From positions 186,001-250,000 of the forward strand of contig CAVQWS010000003.1 of NCBI GenBank assembly GCA_963717725.1: a stretch of 64,000 bases of DNA. Reading direction: 5' to 3'. The notes beneath the pieces were generated by a model. The model was not told where the DNA came from, ran no database searches, and saw only the letters and a program-made list of their open reading frames with translations. This DNA comes from AC-32 sp963717725. GTDB taxonomy: Bacteria > Actinomycetota > Thermoleophilia > Gaiellales > Gaiellaceae. Numbering within the stretch: the first letter of the stretch is position 1; every line of letters starts with the position of its first letter. This document shows positions 49,253 to 57,705 of this stretch, piece by piece. Made by a program: the position numbers and the translations under genes.

Positions 49253-51085
49253 GTGCACCGCACGTGGTGGTACACCGCGCTCGGACTGGCGGCGGTCTTC
49301 TTCTCCCCGACGCCCGCCGAGGCACGATACGTCCTGCAGGACGACGCACCGCCCGTTGTCGCCTACTCGATCGACGGCACCGCCGGGACCAACGGCTGGT
49401 ACGTCGGCAGCGCGAGTGGCCGGTTCATCGTCGTCCACTGGTCGGTGAGCGGGTCGATCACGTCGACCACCGGGTGCGAGCCGGCGATCCGTGTCGACGA
49501 TCCCAACACCGGAACCACGCTGACCTGCACGGCCTCGGGCCCTGGCGGCACAAGCTCCGTCACGACGAAGCTGCTGAAGGTCGATGCGACCGCGCCGTCG
49601 ACCTCGGTCGCGCCTAGCCGCGCACCGAACGCCGCGGGCTGGTACCGAGCACCGGTCATGCTCCAGTGGAGTGGCAGCGACGCAACGTCGGGGGTCGCCT
49701 CGTGCAGTCAGCAGCTGACCTACGGCGGCCCGGACGCCGCGAGCACCAGCCAGACCGGCAGCTGCACAGACAATGCAGGGAACAGCTCGAATGCCTCGCT
49801 GACCCTTCACTACGACTCAGCCCCGCCGACAGTCGCCGTCAACCCGGCGCGTCCCGCCGACCACGACGGCTGGTACAGCCGCCCGGTCTCGATCAGCTGG
49901 AGCGGCACCGACGCCACCTCGGGCATTGACTCCTGCAGCGCAACGCTGACGTACAGCGGCCCCGACAACGCCAACGCGAGCTCGATCGGCGGCTGCACGG
50001 ACCAGGCCGGCAACAGCGCGTCGCCTCCCCCGCTCTCGTTCCAATACGACGCGACGTCGCCCACCGTGCAAGCCGGCGCGACGCGGCCGCCTGACGCGAA
50101 CGGCTGGTACGACCACGGTCTCAGGGTCGAGTGGAGCGGCACCGACCCGATCTCCGGGATCGCGTCGTGCACCTCGTTCGCGTACAGCGGGCCCGACGCC
50201 GCGAGCGTCCAGCCGAGCGGCGCGTGCACCGACAAAGCGGGCAACACGTCGCCTCCCATCGCATTCGGCTTCCGCTTCGACGCCACAGCGCCGACCGGGG
50301 TCGCGGTCGCTCCGGAACGTCCACCCGACCACGGCGGCTGGTACAACCGCCCGTTCGCCGTGCGCTGGTCAGGGTCCGACGCGCTCTCGGGAATCGCGTC
50401 CTGCACGACCGCCACCTACGGCGGCCCAACGAACGGCGCCACGGCGCTGACGGGCAGCTGCACAGATCAGGCCGGAAACACGAGCGGCTCCCTCGGCTAC
50501 TCCTTCAAGTACGACGCGACGCCGCCGGCGTTCGACGGGCTCAGCCTCACGCCGCTCGACAAGATCGTCACCGCCCGCTGGCGCACGTCCGGCGCGAGCG
50601 GCTTCAAGGTCACCCGCAAGCCGGGGCTCGGCACCGCTGCCTCCAGCGTCGTCTATGTCGGGCCAGCCTCCTCATTCGCCGACCGCAGGGTCGAGAACTA
50701 CGTCCGGTACACCTACCTCGTCACGGCCAAGGACGCGGCCGGCAACGAGCTCGCCCGGACGGCCGCTGCGACCCCGATGCCGGTGCTCTTCGCCCCACGG
50801 CCAGGCACCCGTGTCGGCGCCGGTAGCTCGCCGCTCTTCGCCTGGCGTCCCGCGCGGAAGGCGACTTATTACAACCTCCAGCTCTGGCTCGACGGGCACG
50901 CCGCCGGGAGCTGGTGGCCGGCGCGCCCGCGGCTCAAACTCCCCTCGCGCTGGCGCTTCGGCGGCTCAGTACACGCGCTCGAGCAGGGCTCGTATACCTG
51001 GTACGTCTGGCCCGGCCGAGGCTCTCGCCGCCTCGGCAAGTACGGCCGGTTGCTCGGAAAGAGCACGTTCGTCGTCGGCACTTAG
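49253..51085 (+). CDS. Exported Ig-like repeat protein
   Basis: A protein of about 610 residues. GTG 49253 gives a signal peptide MHRTWWYTALGLAAVFFSPT. There is one degenerate and four clear repeats of about 77 residues, each following GWYxxPVxxxWSGxDATSGI and SCTDQAGNxS with a cysteine pair and a closing YDATxPT. A fibronectin type III-like segment follows (VTARWRTSGASGFKVTRKPG), then a C-terminal domain (LFAWRPARKATYYNLQLWLD). The pattern is that of surface or adhesin-like proteins; no anchor is seen. The start is uncertain because no strong ribosome-binding site precedes it. Confidence 0.75.
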   Translation: MHRTWWYTALGLAAVFFSPTPAEARYVLQDDAPPVVAYSIDGTAGTNGWYVGSASGRFIVVHWSVSGSITSTTGCEPAIRVDDPNTGTTLTCTASGPGGTSSVTTKLLKVDATAPSTSVAPSRAPNAAGWYRAPVMLQWSGSDATSGVASCSQQLTYGGPDAASTSQTGSCTDNAGNSSNASLTLHYDSAPPTVAVNPARPADHDGWYSRPVSISWSGTDATSGIDSCSATLTYSGPDNANASSIGGCTDQAGNSASPPPLSFQYDATSPTVQAGATRPPDANGWYDHGLRVEWSGTDPISGIASCTSFAYSGPDAASVQPSGACTDKAGNTSPPIAFGFRFDATAPTGVAVAPERPPDHGGWYNRPFAVRWSGSDALSGIASCTTATYGGPTNGATALTGSCTDQAGNTSGSLGYSFKYDATPPAFDGLSLTPLDKIVTARWRTSGASGFKVTRKPGLGTAASSVVYVGPASSFADRRVENYVRYTYLVTAKDAAGNELARTAAATPMPVLFAPRPGTRVGAGSSPLFAWRPARKATYYNLQLWLDGHAAGSWWPARPRLKLPSRWRFGGSVHALEQGSYTWYVWPGRGSRRLGKYGRLLGKSTFVVGT

Positions 51086-51097
51086 CGCCGACGTGCG

Positions 51098-51463
51098 CTA
51101 GCGGGCGACCGAGGCGACGGCGTCCTCGAGCGCGGCGTGCACCTCGTCGGCGACGTACACCGTCCAGGGATGCGGCGGCGTGCCGCCCGTGTAGACGACC
51201 ACCGTCTTGCCGAGCGAGTGCGCGTGCCAGGCCTCCATCGCCGTGCCCTCGTCGGGCGCGGTGAATGCAGCCAGCACGGCGTCGCAGGAGGCGATCTCCT
51301 CCAGGTCGCCCTCGACGATCTCGGTCTCGTTCCCCACCGTGTTGCCGCGGAAGTCCCGGCGCATCGGGTTGACCGGCTCGCAGCCGCGGGCGCTGACGAG
51401 CTCGCTCGCCCGGCGGCGGTACTCCTCGGCGAACGGCGGCCCGGCCAGGTAGATGCGCCTCAC
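51098..51463 (-). CDS. Nucleoside 2-deoxyribosyltransferase-like protein
   Basis: A 121-residue protein. The N-terminal RRIYLAGPPFAEEYRRRASE and the catalytic-region motif DLEEIASCDAVLAAFTAPDE with GTAMEAWHAHSLGKTVVVYT match the NDT family that exchanges bases on deoxyribosides or hydrolyses nucleotides. The active glutamate would be in GTAMEAW. GTG 51463 is 20 bp from the divergent QueF start, so the two share a promoter region. Confidence 0.84.
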   Translation of the reverse strand: MRRIYLAGPPFAEEYRRRASELVSARGCEPVNPMRRDFRGNTVGNETEIVEGDLEEIASCDAVLAAFTAPDEGTAMEAWHAHSLGKTVVVYTGGTPPHPWTVYVADEVHAALEDAVASVAR

Positions 51464-51483
51464 GGCGGCGTACAGTACGCGGC

Positions 51484-51852
51484 ATGAGCGAAGAGTTCGT
51501 CGCACTCGGTCACGCGGGCTCGGAGCACTACGCCGGGCTCGAGACGTTCCCGAATCCTGGCGTCGCGCTCGTGGAGATGACGAGCGACGAGCTGGTGGCG
51601 ATGTGCCCGGTCACGAACCAGCCCGACATGTACGTGGCGACGATCGAGTACGAGCCCGACAAGCTCTGCCTGGAGTCGAAGTCGCTCAAGCTCTACCTCG
51701 CCTCCTTCCGCAACGAAGGCGCGTTCTGCGAGGCGCTCGCGGTGCGGATCCGGGACGACGTCGCCGAGGCGCTCGAGCTGCCTCACGAGCGGGTCAGCGT
51801 CGCGCTCGAGCAGAAGGCGCGCGGCGGGATCACGATCGTCGCCTCGACCTGA
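51484..51852 (+). CDS. queF: NADPH-dependent 7-cyano-7-deazaguanine reductase QueF
   Basis: A 122-residue type I (single-domain) QueF that reduces preQ0 to preQ1 in queuosine synthesis. The catalytic cysteine lies in LVAMCPVTNQPDMYVATIEY, the substrate loop is CLESKSLKLYLASFRNEGAF and the acidic partner in QPDMYV. No other queuosine genes (queC, queD, queE, tgt) appear in the window. The P450 gene begins in the overlap with its stop codon. Confidence 0.95.
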   Translation: MSEEFVALGHAGSEHYAGLETFPNPGVALVEMTSDELVAMCPVTNQPDMYVATIEYEPDKLCLESKSLKLYLASFRNEGAFCEALAVRIRDDVAEALELPHERVSVALEQKARGGITIVAST

Positions 51853-53048
51853 CGGGGTTCGACCCCACCAACGCCGGCTTTCTCGCCGACCCGTACCCGC
51901 GGCTGGCGGAGCTGCGGGAGGAGACAGCGCTCTTCTACGAGCAGTCGCTCGACCGCTGGTTCGTCACGCGGCACGCCGAGGTGCGGGCGTGCCTGCGCGA
52001 CCGGCGGCTCGGCCGGAACTTCCGCCACGTCGGCGGTGAGGAGGAGTTCGCCGCGGCCGAGCCGCTCGACCCGCGCCGGCAGGCGTTCTGGGACACCGAG
52101 CGCTGGAGCCTGCTCTGGCTCGAGCCGCCCGAGCACACGCGCATCCGCAAGCTCGTCGCGGCGGCGTTCACGCCGCGCTCGGTCGAGGCGCTGCGCGCGC
52201 CCTCGGCGGAGCTGGCGCACGAGCTGCTGCCCGACGGCCGCTTCGACCTGCTCCGCGACTACGCTCAGCCATACTCGATCGCCGTCATCTGCCGGCTGCT
52301 CGGCGTTCCCACCGACCGAGCCCGCGACCTGCTCGACTGGTCGCACGCGATGGTGAAGATGTACGAGCTCGACACGACCGACCCGCAGGCCGAGGCGGCC
52401 ACGCAGGCTGCGGCCGAGTTCCGCGACTACGTTCTCTCGCTGGCCGAGGAGCGGCGCCGCGAGCCGCGGGACGACCTGGTCACTCGCCTGGTCGAGACGC
52501 GAGTCGACGGAAAGCGACTCACCGAGCCCGAGGTCGTCTCGACGATCATCGTGCTGCTGAACGCCGGCCACGAGGCGACCGTGAACACGCTCGGCAACGG
52601 CGTCCGCGCGCTGCTGACCCACCCCGAGCAGTGGGAGCGCCTGGTGGCCGGCGAGGTCGACCCGGCCGCGGCGGTCGAGGAGCTGATCCGCTGGGATCCC
52701 CCGCTCCAGCTGTTCGAGCGCTGGGTGCTCGAGGACGGCGTCGAGCTGGCAGGCCGGCCCGTCCCGCGCGGCGCGAAGGTCGCGCTGCTGTTCGGCTCGG
52801 CGAACCGCGACCCGCGGGTGTTCGCGGAGCCGGACGCGTTCGACGTCGGCCGCGCCAACGCCGCCGAGCACATCGGCTTCGGCGGGGGCATCCACGTCTG
52901 CATCGGCGCGCCGCTGGCGCGCATCGAGCTGGAGGCGGCGCTGTCGGCGCTGGTGGAGCGGGCGCCGGGGCTCACCCTTGCGGAGGAGCCCCGGCGCAAC
53001 CGCGCCTTCGTGATCTGGGGCCTCGAGAGCCTCGAGGTGGCCGCCTAG
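51849..53048 (+). CDS. Cytochrome P450
   Basis: A 399-residue actinobacterial P450 without an N-terminal anchor. I-helix LLNAGHEATVNTLGNGVRAL (oxygen-binding A-G-x-x-T), E-x-x-R in VEELIRWDPPLQLF, and the heme-thiolate loop HIGFGGGIHVCIGAPLARIE are complete. The frame has no ATG, GTG or TTG near the expected N-terminus; the CTG at 51849, which makes CTGA with the queF stop, gives the standard N-terminus TGFDPTNAGFLADPYPRLAE. A CTG start is unusual, but the overlap mimics ATGA coupling. The redox partner and substrate are unknown. Confidence 0.9.
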   Translation: MTGFDPTNAGFLADPYPRLAELREETALFYEQSLDRWFVTRHAEVRACLRDRRLGRNFRHVGGEEEFAAAEPLDPRRQAFWDTERWSLLWLEPPEHTRIRKLVAAAFTPRSVEALRAPSAELAHELLPDGRFDLLRDYAQPYSIAVICRLLGVPTDRARDLLDWSHAMVKMYELDTTDPQAEAATQAAAEFRDYVLSLAEERRREPRDDLVTRLVETRVDGKRLTEPEVVSTIIVLLNAGHEATVNTLGNGVRALLTHPEQWERLVAGEVDPAAAVEELIRWDPPLQLFERWVLEDGVELAGRPVPRGAKVALLFGSANRDPRVFAEPDAFDVGRANAAEHIGFGGGIHVCIGAPLARIELEAALSALVERAPGLTLAEEPRRNRAFVIWGLESLEVAA

Positions 53049-54169
53049 GGACTGACGGCGAAGAGCAGGAACTGCGTGAACTGCGACGCGGCGAAGTTGT
53101 TGTCGCTGACCATCACCAGCGACTGCCGCCCGTCCGGGAGCTTCGGCCCCCACGTCATGCCCTCGACGTTGTCGAGCGGGATGCCGAGCGAGCCGAGGTC
53201 GAGCAGCAGCGTCTTCTGCGCGGGCCGGATCGAGTCGAGCTTCCCGGCGAGGCTGGGCTCGCCCAGGACGTTCGTCGCACCCGCGAGCGCCACCGAGTAG
53301 AGCTTGATCTCGTTGCCGGTGCCGGGGACACCGACCGAGAACGATCGCTCCATCGACAGCATCAGCTCGTTGTTGAAGGGCAGCAGCTCGACGATGCCGT
53401 TGACCGCGAACTGCGTCGGCGGGACCGGCGGCTGGAAGATCGGGTCGGTCTCGTAGAGGTACTCGCGGTCGAGCAGGCCTGTCTGGAGGTTGTAGCGCAG
53501 GATCCGCGACGGGCTCCCGCTGGTCGGCGTAGCCGCCGGGCCGTCCTGGAAGAGCGCGTTCTCGGTCGCGGTGAAGAAGAAGCGGCCGTTCGGTGGCACG
53601 CCCGCGGACTCGAACGCCAGGTTGAACCGGATGCCGCTCGAGTGGTCGGCAGTCGGCAGGTAGTACCCCGGCACCGGCAGGTCGGCGAGGTAGTCACCGG
53701 TGAGGTCGTACTCCCGGACGAACGGAGCGAGCAGCGTGTTCGTGTTGCCCTCCGAGGTCAGGATCAGCTGCCGGTCCTTCGTGAGCACGAGGCCCTCGGG
53801 ATCGAGCCCGCCGAGCGGGTACGGCCCGCCGCCCGGCTTCTGCAACGTCGTGACGGCGTCGAAGTGGACGTCGCTCGCGTCGAAGCTCGGGCCGACGTCG
53901 ATGCCGACCGTGTAGAAGCGAGCCGGGTTGATCTGCGACTGGTCGTCGGAGAGCGTGTAGTAGACGTTCAGACTCGGGTCGTAGGTGATCGAGGAGAGAC
54001 CCCCGATCGTCGTGCCGGCAAACGTCGTCCCGGTCGGGATGATCGCCTGGCCGATGAACTGGAGCGACGGCTGGTGGGCACGTGGCGAGACGGCACCGGC
54101 CGGCACGACGAGCAGCGAGAGCGCAGCCAATGCGCCCGCGCACAGGATCAACAGACGGCGTGGTGACAC
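53045..54169 (-). CDS. Exported esterase-like phytase-family protein
   Basis: A 374-residue secreted protein. GTG 54169 follows AGGGGGG and starts a signal peptide (LLILCAGALAALSLLVVPAG). The mature part contains TTIGGLSSITYDPSLNVYYT, GLDPEGLVLTKDRQLILTSE and DNVEGMTWGPKLPDGRQSLV, the hallmarks of the esterase-like activity of phytase family, a six-bladed propeller. Members hydrolyse phosphoesters or act as binding proteins. It converges with the P450 gene, overlapping by 4 bp. Confidence 0.85.
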   Translation of the reverse strand: MSPRRLLILCAGALAALSLLVVPAGAVSPRAHQPSLQFIGQAIIPTGTTFAGTTIGGLSSITYDPSLNVYYTLSDDQSQINPARFYTVGIDVGPSFDASDVHFDAVTTLQKPGGGPYPLGGLDPEGLVLTKDRQLILTSEGNTNTLLAPFVREYDLTGDYLADLPVPGYYLPTADHSSGIRFNLAFESAGVPPNGRFFFTATENALFQDGPAATPTSGSPSRILRYNLQTGLLDREYLYETDPIFQPPVPPTQFAVNGIVELLPFNNELMLSMERSFSVGVPGTGNEIKLYSVALAGATNVLGEPSLAGKLDSIRPAQKTLLLDLGSLGIPLDNVEGMTWGPKLPDGRQSLVMVSDNNFAASQFTQFLLFAVSP

Positions 54170-54273
54170 GAGAAACCCCCCTGGTAGCGGTCCTGGTGGC
54201 CGGAGACTAACGCCGGTCGTCCCCGCGCGCAGCGGCCGGGCTCCGCTTCCGCAGAGCCCGGCCACCGAGTGCC

Positions 54274-55047
54274 TTACGGAAGCGCGACGAACTGCCCGAG
54301 GAACGCCCTCGCGGCGGGCGTGTCCAGCCGGTAGTCGACGTTCGTCGACCGGCAGGGCGTGTCGCCGGTGATTGTCGTCGCCGCGACGATGTTCGTCTCC
54401 GAAGAACCGGCGCCGAGGAAGTTCGGGCCGCCGGAGTCGCCGTAGCACGTGTTGCCGTCGCCGTGCGAGAAGTTCCCGGACAGCTTCAGCCAGGCCTTGG
54501 TGACCGTGTTGAGCGTGCCGACCGTGCGGTAGCGGACGTCCTGGTAGTGGAACGTCTTGCCGCCGGCGCCGCTGGTGACCGACTGCGCGCCGTAGCCGAC
54601 CGGCGTGAACTGTTGGTTCTTGGGCAGGTTCGAGAGCGAGTCGGGCCCGGGCAGGCTCGCCGGCGTGATGTGCTCGAGCTGGGCGACGTTGTCTTCGAAC
54701 ACGACCACGGCGACATCGTGGGGATCGCCGCTCGACTGGTTGTAGTTCGGATCGCCGTGCCACGCGCCCCAGTACGTGTGGCTCACGCCGCGCGTGAACG
54801 AGGTCGCGAAGGTGACTTCGACGGTGTCCTCGCCCAGGTCGCAGTGCTCCGCCGTCAGGAACACGTGATCCGAGATCAACGTACCGGTGCATTCCTCCCA
54901 CGTGCCGTCGGGGAACGCCTGCGTCGCGAGCAGCGCGCCGACGGCCGGATGGGCGCTCCCGTCCTGGGTGCCGTTGGTGATCGCGCTGCCGGCCGCCGCG
55001 AAGGCGAGCGCGGCCGCGAGCACGACGAAAAGACTTGCCTTGCGCAT
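54274..55047 (-). CDS. Exported trypsin-like serine protease
   Basis: A 257-residue secreted S1-family protease. A signal peptide (FVVLAAALAFAAAGSA) precedes the mature N-terminus ITNGTQDGSAHP. The triad is visible: histidine in FLTAEHCDLG, aspartate in DPHDVAVVVFE and serine in CYGDSGGPNF; cysteine pairs support disulfides. The start (ATG 55047) is preceded by GGGAGGGA. It functions outside the cell, probably in protein degradation or nutrient release. Confidence 0.92.
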   Translation of the reverse strand: MRKASLFVVLAAALAFAAAGSAITNGTQDGSAHPAVGALLATQAFPDGTWEECTGTLISDHVFLTAEHCDLGEDTVEVTFATSFTRGVSHTYWGAWHGDPNYNQSSGDPHDVAVVVFEDNVAQLEHITPASLPGPDSLSNLPKNQQFTPVGYGAQSVTSGAGGKTFHYQDVRYRTVGTLNTVTKAWLKLSGNFSHGDGNTCYGDSGGPNFLGAGSSETNIVAATTITGDTPCRSTNVDYRLDTPAARAFLGQFVALP

Positions 55048-55087
55048 CTGTTCCCTCCCCTGGTCCTCGGGCTGACTGGGGCGCAGC

Positions 55088-55927
55088 CTACCCCGAGAAC
55101 GACCAGAAATCGAAGTCGCTGACCGGCTCGTAGCCGATCCGTTGGTAGATGCTGTTCGAGGTCGGGTTGGCGAGGTCGGTGAAGAGAAAGCAGAAGCGCA
55201 GACCACCGTCGAGCAGCCGCTGGGTCACCGCGGCGGTGAGCGCGCTCGCGTAGCCGCGGCCGCGCAGCTCTGGCGGCGTGTAGACGGGCCCGATCCGTGT
55301 CCCGTTCGGCGTGCGACCGCCGAAGCCGGCCATCGAGACCACCGCGCCGCCGTCCTCCCAGAAGACGACCCCGCCGTCGGGGTCCTCCTCGCGCCGGTCG
55401 ACGAACTCCTCGCTCGTTCCGGGCAGCGCCTCGGGCAGCGCCTCCTCGGCGAAGGCGTCCATCCAGCGCGCCGCGAGCTCGCGATCGCTCCGCTCGTAGT
55501 CGCGCATGCGGCCGGACACGCCCGCCGGCGGGTCGACATGGTCGGCGCGGAAGGCACGTTGTGCGATCTCGAGCCGTGCCTCGGCCGGCCACGCTGCCGC
55601 GAACTTCGCGACCGCCTCCTTCGGGCCGACGACACCTGGGAGCGAACCGAACACCGCTCGCGCGTCCTCGAGCAGCGGCCCGACCGCCGCGAGGTCGTCG
55701 AGCTCCGAGAGGATCAGGTTGTGCGGCGGCGTGCGCATCGTCGCGCCCACGACCCGGCCGCCCTCCTCGACGACCGCGAAATACGCTGGCTCGCCGTACA
55801 GCGACGGCGCTACCCGCAGGCGCGAGGTGAGCCCGAGGATCAGGTTGTGCTCGGCCTCGCGCGCGCCGAGGAACTCGCCCGCGTGGGCGAGGAAGGCGTC
55901 GGTCGTCTCGTGCCGCGTCAGCTCCAT
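55088..55927 (-). CDS. Two-domain GNAT acetyltransferase
   Basis: A 279-residue protein with an N-terminal degenerate acetyltransferase-like domain (ELTRHETTDAFLAHAGEFLG) and a C-terminal functional-looking GNAT domain: GPVYTPPELRGRGYASALTA (acetyl-CoA loop) and NSIYQRIGYEPVSDFDFW. This matches the predicted-acyltransferase group with double GNAT folds. ATG 55927 is the start. The substrate is unknown. Confidence 0.86.
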   Translation of the reverse strand: MELTRHETTDAFLAHAGEFLGAREAEHNLILGLTSRLRVAPSLYGEPAYFAVVEEGGRVVGATMRTPPHNLILSELDDLAAVGPLLEDARAVFGSLPGVVGPKEAVAKFAAAWPAEARLEIAQRAFRADHVDPPAGVSGRMRDYERSDRELAARWMDAFAEEALPEALPGTSEEFVDRREEDPDGGVVFWEDGGAVVSMAGFGGRTPNGTRIGPVYTPPELRGRGYASALTAAVTQRLLDGGLRFCFLFTDLANPTSNSIYQRIGYEPVSDFDFWSFSG

Positions 55928-55979
55928 CCGCGCAGGCTAGAAGAAGGGGCCTGGCCGGTGCCGGAGCCCCTTCGAACTT

Positions 55980-56252
55980 CTAGGCGGTCGCGAAACGCTT
56001 CGCTGCGCGCTCGCGCTTGCGGGCGGCCTCGACCTCGCGGTCCTTGGGCGGCGCGTTCGTCACGAGCTCGGCGAGCAGGCGGCTCGTCGCCTCGGCGACC
56101 TCTCCGACGGCGCGCTCGAAGGCGGCCTCGTTCGCCTGCGACGGCTTCGTGAAGCCGCTCACCTTGCGGACGTACTGCAGCGCCGCGCCGTGAACCTCGT
56201 CCTCGGTCGCGGGCGGCTCGAAGTTGTAGAGCGTGTGGATGTTTCGGCACAT
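55980..56252 (-). CDS. DUF2277-family small protein
   Basis: A 90-residue protein starting MCRNIHTLYNFEPPATEDEV, the signature of DUF2277, followed by AALQYVRKVSGFTKPS. The family is widespread in Actinobacteria and other bacteria and has no known function. The C-terminal basic tail (AARKRERAAKRFATA) may bind nucleic acid, an inference only. It follows the GNAT gene upstream on the same strand. Confidence 0.92.
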   Translation of the reverse strand: MCRNIHTLYNFEPPATEDEVHGAALQYVRKVSGFTKPSQANEAAFERAVGEVAEATSRLLAELVTNAPPKDREVEAARKRERAAKRFATA

Positions 56253-56335
56253 GCCTCGATCCTAGCGGCGCTGATCCCGGCGGTCGGCGAACCGGGCGAT
56301 TTACCGTTTTCGACCAACCCGTCTAGGATCGCACC

Positions 56336-57661
56336 ATGATCCGACATACGCTTCTCACCGTTCTCGCGGCCGCGGGGCTGGCGCTCGCCGCCTCCGCGCC
56401 CGCGTTCGCAGCACAGCCGTACCCGCTCAACTACAAGACGTTCGACCTGAGCGCCACCAGCAGCTCGGGCACCGGCACCGCCTTCTCGGGCGGCTCGCTC
56501 AGCCTCGGTTCGACCGGCACTGGGTTGCTCCCCAACTACGTCGACTCGTTCGCGAACTACTCGAACGACAACGTCAACGGCTCCGGCGCCTACATCTCCG
56601 GAACCTGGACTTCGGGGGTCACACGGCTCTCGTTCGGGTTCAACGAGCTCGTCGCGTCGTGGAACGCGGTCACGCCGCCGAAGACCTGGGTGCAGGTCGA
56701 AGTGCAGCCGCAGCTCGACGACGGCCACTGGGCCAAGTGGTACATCCTCGGGCAATGGTCGTCCGACGACTACTCGTTCCACCGCACCTCGATCGGCGGC
56801 CAGGGCAACGCTGACGGCTTCGTCTCGATCGACACCTGGTTCGCGAAGGACCATCCCGCGATCGCCTATCGCTTGCAGGCGACCCTCTACAGGAAGGTCG
56901 GCGCGACCACGGACGGGCCGACGCTGAGCCGCCTGAGCGCGATCGCGTCGAACCTGACCAACCAGAAGGGCAGCTTCCCGAGCAAGACGACGTTGACCGG
57001 CCCCACCGGGCCCGACCTCGACGTGCCGCTGTACTCGCAGGAGATCCACCACGGTGACTTCCCGCAGTACGACAACGGCGGCGAGGCGTGGTGCAGCCCG
57101 ACCTCCACGGCGATGGTGGTCGCGTACTGGTCGCAGTTCAGCGTCACCCACTCGACCATGGACTACCGCCCGACGTCGACCGAGTACTCGTGGGTGACGA
57201 CGGCGCTACCCTCGCCGCCGCACCAGGACCCGTGGGTGGACTACACCGCCCGCGCGGTCTACGACTACCACTACAACGGCGCCGGCAACTGGCCGTTCAA
57301 CGCGGCCTACGCCGCCTCGCGGGGGCTGGTCGCCGACGTGACGCAGCTGCACAACCTGGCCGAGGCGGAGCCGTTCATCAACGCCGGTATCCCATTGGTT
57401 GCCTCCGTCGCGTGGAACTCGAACAAGCTCGACGGCGCGATCAAGAGCACCAACGGTCACCTGCTCGTGATCCGAGGCTTCAGCGCCGACGGCAGCAAGG
57501 TGATCGTCAACGATCCGGCTTCGCTCGACGACTCGGTGGTCAAGCACTTCTACGACCGCGAGCAGTTCGAGCGGGCGTGGATCCCGGCCTCGGGCGGGAT
57601 CGTCTACCTGATCCGCCCGGTCGGCTGGCCGACGCCGTCACTGACGGGGAACAACTCCTAG
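56336..57661 (+). CDS. Exported C39-like cysteine peptidase
   Basis: A 441-residue secreted protein. A signal peptide (LTVLAAAGLALAASAPAFAA) is followed by an N-terminal beta-rich domain (residues 30-215) and a C-terminal papain-like C39 domain: cysteine in GGEAWCSPTSTAMVVAYWSQ, histidine in STNGHLLVIRGFSADGSK and aspartate in IVNDPASLDDSVVKHFYDR. Exported C39-like proteins without a transporter domain act on peptides or cell-wall material outside the cell. A 15-bp hairpin follows the stop. Confidence 0.86.
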   Translation: MIRHTLLTVLAAAGLALAASAPAFAAQPYPLNYKTFDLSATSSSGTGTAFSGGSLSLGSTGTGLLPNYVDSFANYSNDNVNGSGAYISGTWTSGVTRLSFGFNELVASWNAVTPPKTWVQVEVQPQLDDGHWAKWYILGQWSSDDYSFHRTSIGGQGNADGFVSIDTWFAKDHPAIAYRLQATLYRKVGATTDGPTLSRLSAIASNLTNQKGSFPSKTTLTGPTGPDLDVPLYSQEIHHGDFPQYDNGGEAWCSPTSTAMVVAYWSQFSVTHSTMDYRPTSTEYSWVTTALPSPPHQDPWVDYTARAVYDYHYNGAGNWPFNAAYAASRGLVADVTQLHNLAEAEPFINAGIPLVASVAWNSNKLDGAIKSTNGHLLVIRGFSADGSKVIVNDPASLDDSVVKHFYDREQFERAWIPASGGIVYLIRPVGWPTPSLTGNNS

Positions 57662-57670
57662 GCAGTTCGC

Positions 57671-57705
57671 AGACGAGGGGCGCGGGCTATCCGCGCCCCT
57701 CGTCT
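57671..57705. terminator. 15-bp perfect hairpin, bidirectional terminator
   Basis: AGACGAGGGGCGCGG at 57671-57685 pairs perfectly with 57691-57705 around loop GCTAT. It begins 9 bp after the C39 peptidase stop and its right arm encodes the last codons of the converging PEP mutase-like gene (EDEGRG). It can act in both directions. Confidence 0.78.
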
